A program made the position numbers and the translations under genes. The notes beneath the pieces were generated by a model. It worked only from the letters and a program-made list of their open reading frames with translations, did not search any database and was not told the DNA's origin. From NCBI GenBank assembly GCA_030412945.1, contig JAUHJS010000005.1, positions 62,001 to 126,000 on the forward strand: a stretch of 64,000 nt of DNA. Direction: 5' to 3'. This DNA is from Shiella aurantiaca (GTDB taxonomy: Bacteria; Bacteroidota; Bacteroidia; Cytophagales; Cyclobacteriaceae). This document shows positions 58,867 through 64,000 of the stretch, piece after piece; within the stretch, counting starts at the first letter, position 1, and each line of letters opens with the position of its first letter.

Positions 58867-59679
58867 TTATTTTTTATAACTATAGATTTCCTCGCCCGAA
58901 GGTGCCCATTCGGTAAGGATGTAAGGTGTAAAACCTTTTTCAAAGGCCGTTTTAGGATACATGATTTGCTTTTTCCTACGCCTACGCTGATCGTAATACT
59001 CCGTCCACACCCCTACTTTTTCGCCAAACTGGTATTCGCCCTGCACTGCCACTTGACCATTTTCATGGAAGTAATAGTAATAGCCTTCCTTTTTGCCAAA
59101 TTCAATAGGTATCACTTCTTTTAGCCGGGTACGTTCCTCTGGGTCGTAATAGGTAATGGTCGATTCCTTAGGCCAGCCTTTCAGGTATTTTTCTTTATCA
59201 ATAAGCACATCGCGCGTATCATGATACGTCCAGCGGCCATGCTTCATTCCATAATAGTAAATACCTTCTACCAATACCAAGCCATTGGCTTCTTTACGAT
59301 AGGGCCCGTGCAAGAGCCTGCCGTATTTTTTATCGATGTTTTTGGAATTTTTGATTTGCTTGGTGCGGAAGTCTATCCAGTACACATCGCGCACATAGGG
59401 GTCGGGGTCGTGGTAATCGGGCAAGTAATTGAAAAGCTCCAATCGCGTATCATCACCAAAGCCTGAGCGGGTAAAGCCTCGTTTGGTTTTTATCCCGTAA
59501 TACACGTTTTTCTTGGGCTTTTTCTTCTTGGGTGCTACGGCCTCTAGTGTATCCATCGACTCAAGGTCAATCGATAAAGGAATACCGGAATACAGAAGGG
59601 AGTCTTCTTGCGCAAAAGACTGAAAAGAAGCTAAAAGACTTATACTTGCGACTAAAAATGCCCGAATGCGTTTTCTCAT
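58867..59679 (-). CDS. MORN-repeat (YwqK-like) secreted protein
   Basis: 270 residues from the ATG at 59677-59679, giving a signal peptide ending SFAQ; an earlier ATG at 59691 adds four residues. Several MORN_2 repeats are visible, of the type GYYYYFHENGQVAVQGEYQFGEKVGVWTEYY. Databases call such proteins YwqK antitoxins, but no toxin gene is nearby; in Bacteroidetes these are usually periplasmic or surface proteins of unknown role. Confidence 0.8.
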   Translation of the reverse strand: MRKRIRAFLVASISLLASFQSFAQEDSLLYSGIPLSIDLESMDTLEAVAPKKKKPKKNVYYGIKTKRGFTRSGFGDDTRLELFNYLPDYHDPDPYVRDVYWIDFRTKQIKNSKNIDKKYGRLLHGPYRKEANGLVLVEGIYYYGMKHGRWTYHDTRDVLIDKEKYLKGWPKESTITYYDPEERTRLKEVIPIEFGKKEGYYYYFHENGQVAVQGEYQFGEKVGVWTEYYDQRRRRKKQIMYPKTAFEKGFTPYILTEWAPSGEEIYSYKK

Positions 59680-59777
59680 ACCGTTCAGCACAATAACGCC
59701 AATAGGATTGGTCTATTGAATGCTAATCTTTATTTTTCCGCTGAAATTATATTTTTTTTTTGACTTAATGAATTTTC

Positions 59778-61052
59778 ATGGGTAGCTACACGATAAAAAG
59801 CATACAGCAGTATCTTCTTCACTTCGCTTTCTTGGGTCTTACTTTTGGTTCTGGCGCTTGCCAGGGGCAAAACCCCTCTCCTGCTTCCGATAAGGATTTC
59901 ATCATTCCTGAAAATGCCAGTTTTACTCAGCTTACCACCAGCCTTGACAGCCTAAGTCAATTATTGCCTGAACCTATTGCCCAAAAGGGCTTCGACAGCC
60001 TTTGGGCTTATATCAAAAGAGAAAAAGGAGTACCCCTTACCGAGGACGATTCTGTAGCTTTCTTTTATGAAGGAAGCGCTAGCTCGGTTGCTTGGAATGG
60101 CGACTTCAACCGCTGGGGCGGACAAAGCTTTCGCAATCAAGGTACTCGCTTAGGCGAATCATCGGTTTGGATGCTTAAGCAAAGCTTTCCAACCACCGCT
60201 CGCCTCGATTATAAAATTGTGAAAGATGGTAACAACTGGATTCTCGACCCGCTCAATCCGCATCAACAATGGGGTGGCGCAGGGCCCAATTCAGAACTTC
60301 GCATGCCACTTTGGGTACTTGATTCTGCAACAATTATTAATGAAGATGTGCCCAAAGGAAGCCTGAGCGAAAATCAAATTCTTCAAAGCAGTGCTTTGGG
60401 CTATGCAGTGCAGTTTACCGTTTATACGCCTTTCAGCTATGAAGAAATGGAAAACCTGCCCAGCTTATACGTAACTGATGGGCATGAATACAGCGACCCG
60501 AAAATGGGTGCCATGCTTACCGTGCTCGATAACTTGATTGCAGATGGAAAGGTAGCCCCTCTTGTAGTGGTGTTTGTTGACCCGCGCAACCCTAGCAACC
60601 TATCGCAAAACCGAAGAATGGAGGAGCTTACCATCACCCCAAGCTATTTGCAATTCTTTGAAAATGAATTAATCCCTTTTATAGATACTCAGTACAGCAC
60701 ACAAACAGCGGCCAGCCATAGAGGTATTCTAGGCACTTCTTTGGGTGGGCTCAATGCGGCCTATTTTGGAATTGCGGGCACTTCCTTCCAGCGGATTGGC
60801 ATTCACTCACCTGCTTTTTGGTACAGAACCCAGATTTATAGCCTCTATCAGGCACAAGAAGCAAAAAACTTGCAGATTTATATGAGCACCGGAGTGATTA
60901 ACGATACCCAGGATGGTGCTTTGCAAATGAAAGGCATATGGGAAAGTAAGGGGTATAGTTTCCAATACACTGAAGTACAAGAAGGGCACAGCTGGGGCAA
61001 TTGGCGCGCCCTTATTGATGAAGTATTACTTCACTTGTATCCGGCCGATTAA
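59778..61052 (+). CDS. Lipoprotein esterase, alpha/beta hydrolase (Fes/IroE-like)
   Basis: 424 residues. The signal ends with a lipobox-like GACQG, so it may be membrane-anchored. A beta-sandwich N-terminal domain (about 45-190: AWNGDFNRWGGQS, resembling glycogen-binding or E-set domains) precedes an alpha/beta hydrolase with nucleophile Ser321 in GTSLGG, Asp in the HSPAFWYR-to-ND region and His about 403 in EGHSWGNW. Family members include trilactone-siderophore esterases (Fes/IroE) and acetylxylan-type esterases; substrate cannot be fixed. It overlaps the converging OmpA gene by 4 bases. Confidence 0.88.
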   Translation: MGSYTIKSIQQYLLHFAFLGLTFGSGACQGQNPSPASDKDFIIPENASFTQLTTSLDSLSQLLPEPIAQKGFDSLWAYIKREKGVPLTEDDSVAFFYEGSASSVAWNGDFNRWGGQSFRNQGTRLGESSVWMLKQSFPTTARLDYKIVKDGNNWILDPLNPHQQWGGAGPNSELRMPLWVLDSATIINEDVPKGSLSENQILQSSALGYAVQFTVYTPFSYEEMENLPSLYVTDGHEYSDPKMGAMLTVLDNLIADGKVAPLVVVFVDPRNPSNLSQNRRMEELTITPSYLQFFENELIPFIDTQYSTQTAASHRGILGTSLGGLNAAYFGIAGTSFQRIGIHSPAFWYRTQIYSLYQAQEAKNLQIYMSTGVINDTQDGALQMKGIWESKGYSFQYTEVQEGHSWGNWRALIDEVLLHLYPAD

Positions 61053-62530
61053 TTGGAAGAAAAATAGATTTCTACCCTGCGATTAAGCTCCCTGCCTTCT
61101 TTTTCGTCATCATTGCTGGCCAATGGTTCCGTATCGCCTTTCCAAAAAAGCTCGATACGCTCTTCGGGCACGCCCATTTTTACCAGCTGCTTTTTAACAG
61201 CTACTGCTCGTTCGTAGGAAATCTTGATGTTGGCTTCTCGTACGCCACGGTCATCGGCATGGCCTTCTAGGTGTATCAAGCTATTCGGTCGGCTGGAAAG
61301 CATGGTCACCACCTGTTCCAGTTCAGGACGAAATGAAGGGTCAAAAGAAGCCTTATTAGAGGCGAAGTATATATTTCGGCTTACCTTTTCCCGGTCTTCC
61401 TCCACTAGTATCTGTAAAGGTGTATCTATCGGAACCACATATTTTAGCGATTTTTCTTCTTTACCTTTAGACTTCTTCTCGGGAGCTACCACTGGGCTTA
61501 AAGGGTTTTCTTTGGAAGTTGGCATCTGCGCATTGGCTTCGAGCACCTGAACAGGTTCAGCCTTGACAATTACCTCTTCCACGGTTTCCTTCTCCTCTGC
61601 CTTTTTTTGCATAGCTAGCACCACCACATCTTCTCCCTCAGGTTCAGAGGGCTTAGGTTTGAAGGCCTCTGGCAATTGGGCTTGATACACATTGCGATCG
61701 GCAGCTTTGGGAGAGTATGAATCAAAATAAATGGTAGAAAAATCGGTACTTACCGATACATAGATTTCCTCATTAGGCGAGTTGATGGCACTTCCCAAGT
61801 TAATAGGAACGCTCCAGTTTCCCCAGGTATCATCTAATCGGTACGAATAATAAATATCGGCCTGACCTGAGCCTTTAAAGCCGTAGCTGCAATAAAACAA
61901 AGATTTTCCATCAGCTGCCAAAAAAGGAGCAAAATCATCTTTCCGACTATTTACTGCTCCGCCCAAGCTCTCGGGGATAGTCCAGGTACCATCGATTCGC
62001 TCCCGGGAAAAAAACAAATCCTGTCCACCTCTTGAATCTCCTCGCTTTAAGGCCATGATGATGATTTTTTCTTCAAATGAATAATAAAAATCACTGTACG
62101 GACTAAGATTGTAAAAGTCTTCAATGATGATTTCTTCTGGCTTCCCCCATCCATTTCCCAGTTTTTTGATTCGCAACAAAGGGGCGTCCTTGAACTTTCC
62201 AGTATTGAATAGAATGATCTCTGAGTCATCATTATTGACACTCACAAGAGCATCTGACTTTTTGGAATTGATCGCTTTACCCAGATTTACAGGCTCTGTT
62301 GACGTATCATCTATGGCTACACGCCAAATGTCTTGATCGTCTTTGACCCCACCAGCATTATCAGGGTGTTCACGTCTGGAAAAATAAAGGTATTTGCCTG
62401 AAGGCGAAATGAGGGGGCGGGTTTCTATATACTTGGAATTAACTTTACCGTTTACGGGCTGCTTTGGGTCAAGCTGCGCCAGCACGGTAAACGGAAGCCA
62501 TAAAAGGGTACTCAGCGTTACTAATCGCAT
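61049..62530 (-). CDS. PD40/OmpA-domain outer-membrane protein
   Basis: 493 residues from ATG at 62528-62530. After the signal peptide (ending VLAQ) there are repeated PD40 beta-propeller motifs (about 25-240: SPSGKYLYFSRREHP, then FSRERIDGTWTIPESLG), a low-complexity linker, and a C-terminal OmpA domain (about 390-493: IHLEGHADDRGVREANIKISYERA and GRELNRRVEIYF). This architecture is a common Bacteroidetes cell-envelope protein that couples the outer membrane to peptidoglycan. Its 3' end overlaps the esterase by 4 bases. Confidence 0.88.
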   Translation of the reverse strand: MRLVTLSTLLWLPFTVLAQLDPKQPVNGKVNSKYIETRPLISPSGKYLYFSRREHPDNAGGVKDDQDIWRVAIDDTSTEPVNLGKAINSKKSDALVSVNNDDSEIILFNTGKFKDAPLLRIKKLGNGWGKPEEIIIEDFYNLSPYSDFYYSFEEKIIIMALKRGDSRGGQDLFFSRERIDGTWTIPESLGGAVNSRKDDFAPFLAADGKSLFYCSYGFKGSGQADIYYSYRLDDTWGNWSVPINLGSAINSPNEEIYVSVSTDFSTIYFDSYSPKAADRNVYQAQLPEAFKPKPSEPEGEDVVVLAMQKKAEEKETVEEVIVKAEPVQVLEANAQMPTSKENPLSPVVAPEKKSKGKEEKSLKYVVPIDTPLQILVEEDREKVSRNIYFASNKASFDPSFRPELEQVVTMLSSRPNSLIHLEGHADDRGVREANIKISYERAVAVKKQLVKMGVPEERIELFWKGDTEPLASNDDEKEGRELNRRVEIYFSSN

Positions 62531-62622
62531 AGTTCCATAGATTAAGGATAGCAATCTTTTCTTTGCAGGCGGGGTGACCGTGGAAATATACGAATATTAC
62601 TATAAAATCAATATAAATTCTC

Positions 62623-62985
62623 TTATTCTTCTGCGCCTTCTATGGCTGCCACCAGATTTTTTAATAATTCCTCGTCTTTAATCACGTAATCGCGCACTCC
62701 TTTTTTCACCAAATCGAGTACGAGGGTACCATCTTCATTACCACTTAAGATAATGCATTTGATGGAGGGATACTTTTCGGATACCTTCTTGAATAAGTCA
62801 TATCCGGTTTGGTGTTCCGAAAGATGATAATCGGTGACAATTACCTCGGGGCGCTCGCCCATATCGAGTACCTGAAGGCAATCTTTGGCAGTTTGGAAAG
62901 TCTCTACCCGGTAGCGGTCCGATAAGTTGCTACGCAAATGCACCAATACGGGGAGGTCATCATCAATCAGGAATACACGTTTCAT
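62623..62985 (-). CDS. Single-domain response regulator (receiver only)
   Basis: 120 residues from the ATG at 62983-62985 (MKRVFLIDDDLP); the longer frame to 63084 adds a non-domain N-terminus. It is a stand-alone CheY-like receiver with acidic pocket Asp8-Asp10 and phospho-acceptor Asp52 (EVIVTDYHLSE). No output domain is present, so it acts by protein contact or as part of a phosphorelay. No kinase is adjacent; it lies between the OmpA protein and the NSS transporter. Confidence 0.88.
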   Translation of the reverse strand: MKRVFLIDDDLPVLVHLRSNLSDRYRVETFQTAKDCLQVLDMGERPEVIVTDYHLSEHQTGYDLFKKVSEKYPSIKCIILSGNEDGTLVLDLVKKGVRDYVIKDEELLKNLVAAIEGAEE

Positions 62986-63248
62986 CAACTCGCTAATTTT
63001 AGTGCTAATAAACACATTAGCCACAAAAGATAAAACACCTTTTTCAAATCCCTTGCCCAACCAAACAAACGGCAGGAGCGCCACTCATTGAAATTATACC
63101 TCTTCCACGAATAAATAGCACTAAAGCTAAAAGCTTATACAGCAAGGATTTAAAACGATTGTTTTTACGAAAGAGAAGAAATAAAACTTGGAATATTATA
63201 CTTATTTCAAAATCTTTGGGGCGCTTTATACAAAATTAAAATCGATTT

Positions 63249-64000
63249 ATGGCAAATGTAAGTTCTGATGCAAGGGGCCAATGGGGTTCAACCTTTGGCT
63301 TTGTAATGGCCGCTGCAGGTTCGGCAGTGGGTTTGGGTAATATCTGGCGATTTCCGTATCTGACAGGGCAAAACGGGGGCGGTGCCTTCGTATTTGTGTA
63401 CGTGCTCTGTGTGGTACTTATTGGTATGCCACTTTTATTCAATGAAATTGCCCTTGGTCGTAAAACAGGTCAAAGCCCGGTAGGTGCTTTCCAAATCAAC
63501 AAAACAGGTAAATTTTGGCTTATAGCCCCTATTTTAAGTATCCTTATCAGCTTTGTGGTATTGAGCTATTATTCGGTGATTGCCGGATGGACCATCGGAT
63601 ACATTTATACATCCATCACTTCCACCACAGTAGTATTCTCTGAATTCATTGCAACTCCTGAGTATGTAATTCCTCTTACCGCCTTCTTCCTGGTAGCTAC
63701 CGTACTTATTGTGTTAGGTGGTATTGCCGGAGGTATAGAAAAGGCCGCTAAAATATTGATGCCTATGCTTTTGGGTATCTTGGTATTGATTATCATTAGA
63801 AGTGTGACACTACCCGGAGCTACCGAAGGGATTGTATACTTCTTAAAGCCTGATTTCAGCAAAATCGACAGTTTTGTGATATTGGCTGCTTTGGGCCAAG
63901 CCTTCTTCTCTATGAGTGTGGGCTGGGGGATTATGGTGACTTACGGTTCTTATTTCCCTAAAACCAACAATATCGTAACCAGCAGCCTTTGGGTAGGTAG
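63249..64000 (+). CDS. Sodium-dependent transporter of the NSS/SNF family (partial)
   Basis: From ATG 63249 the frame stays open to the end of the window (about 250 residues visible). The N-terminus has WGSTFGFVMAAAGSAVGLGN, then IWRFPYL and GGGAFVFVYV, the sodium- and substrate-binding helix 1 of the NSS (LeuT) family, followed by RKTGQSPVGAF and further membrane helices. Members transport amino acids or related compounds with sodium. The C-terminal half is outside the window. Confidence 0.92.
   Translation, partial: MANVSSDARGQWGSTFGFVMAAAGSAVGLGNIWRFPYLTGQNGGGAFVFVYVLCVVLIGMPLLFNEIALGRKTGQSPVGAFQINKTGKFWLIAPILSILISFVVLSYYSVIAGWTIGYIYTSITSTTVVFSEFIATPEYVIPLTAFFLVATVLIVLGGIAGGIEKAAKILMPMLLGILVLIIIRSVTLPGATEGIVYFLKPDFSKIDSFVILAALGQAFFSMSVGWGIMVTYGSYFPKTNNIVTSSLWVG

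Noticed and set aside
58867..59679. YwqK antitoxin of a toxin-antitoxin system
   Set aside because: The protein has a signal peptide and MORN repeats, and neither neighbour is a toxin candidate; the antitoxin label is a transferred name.

Overview
The window comes from a member of the Bacteroidota, most likely the Flavobacteriia/Flavobacteriales. The evidence is a type IX secretion (T9SS) type B sorting domain and a PorP/SprF-type barrel, DUF4293, DUF6660 and DUF4197 proteins, an over-long NusB, a Bacteroidetes-style dihydroorotase, lack of obvious Shine-Dalgarno sites, and promoter -7 elements of the form TAnnTTTG. Most of it is ordinary chromosome. No rRNA operon, CRISPR array, integrase or intact transposase was seen.

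Layout. 1-2.3 kb: two tandem lipoproteins, an AT-rich stretch with palindromes, and a DUF4293/secreted-protein pair. 2.3-9.2 kb: a thiolase-truA-ABC-GyrI-like operon, a barrel protein, and a second ABC exporter subunit facing it; the two ABC subunits have complementary degenerate motifs, as in heterodimeric exporters. 9.5-15.2 kb: leucine-type dehydrogenase, NusB, HutD/Ves, an M28 peptidase and a bile-acid-type symporter. 15.2-19 kb: a compositionally distinct AAA-ATPase + subtilase pair matching the IetAS anti-phage system. 19-22.9 kb: GNAT, YtxH, then DUF1573-yajC-YbbR-coaE. 22.9-23.6 kb: tRNA-His followed by two decayed tRNA-His copies and palindromic repeats. 23.6-29.6 kb: pyrC, a DEAD-box helicase, a possible small RNA or leader, and gcvP. 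29.6-35.2 kb: an operon of ECF sigma factor, TonB-like protein, T9SS type B cargo and PorP/SprF-OmpA fusion. 35.3-44.2 kb: M28 peptidase, DUF4197, Y_Y_Y/propeller protein, htpG, cytochrome b and DUF3995. 44.2-50 kb: LysR, DUF6660, TonB-dependent receptor, a YgaP-like membrane protein and a CstB-like persulfide dioxygenase-rhodanese. 50.3-54 kb: AI-2E transporter and a NarL/7TMR-DISM two-component pair. 54-64 kb: barrel protein, lipB-manA-pgi region, YraN, MORN protein, esterase, PD40-OmpA protein, lone receiver protein and the start of an NSS transporter.

The main non-routine signals are the IetAS defence pair; a family of four 88-110 bp intergenic elements with conserved outer pairing and a length-variable terminal hairpin; the tandem tRNA-His remnants, both carrying the same 20-nt insertion in the T-loop; the split heterodimeric ABC exporter; and the sigma/TonB/T9SS operon. 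All assignments are by reading motifs and recalling families; no database search was run.
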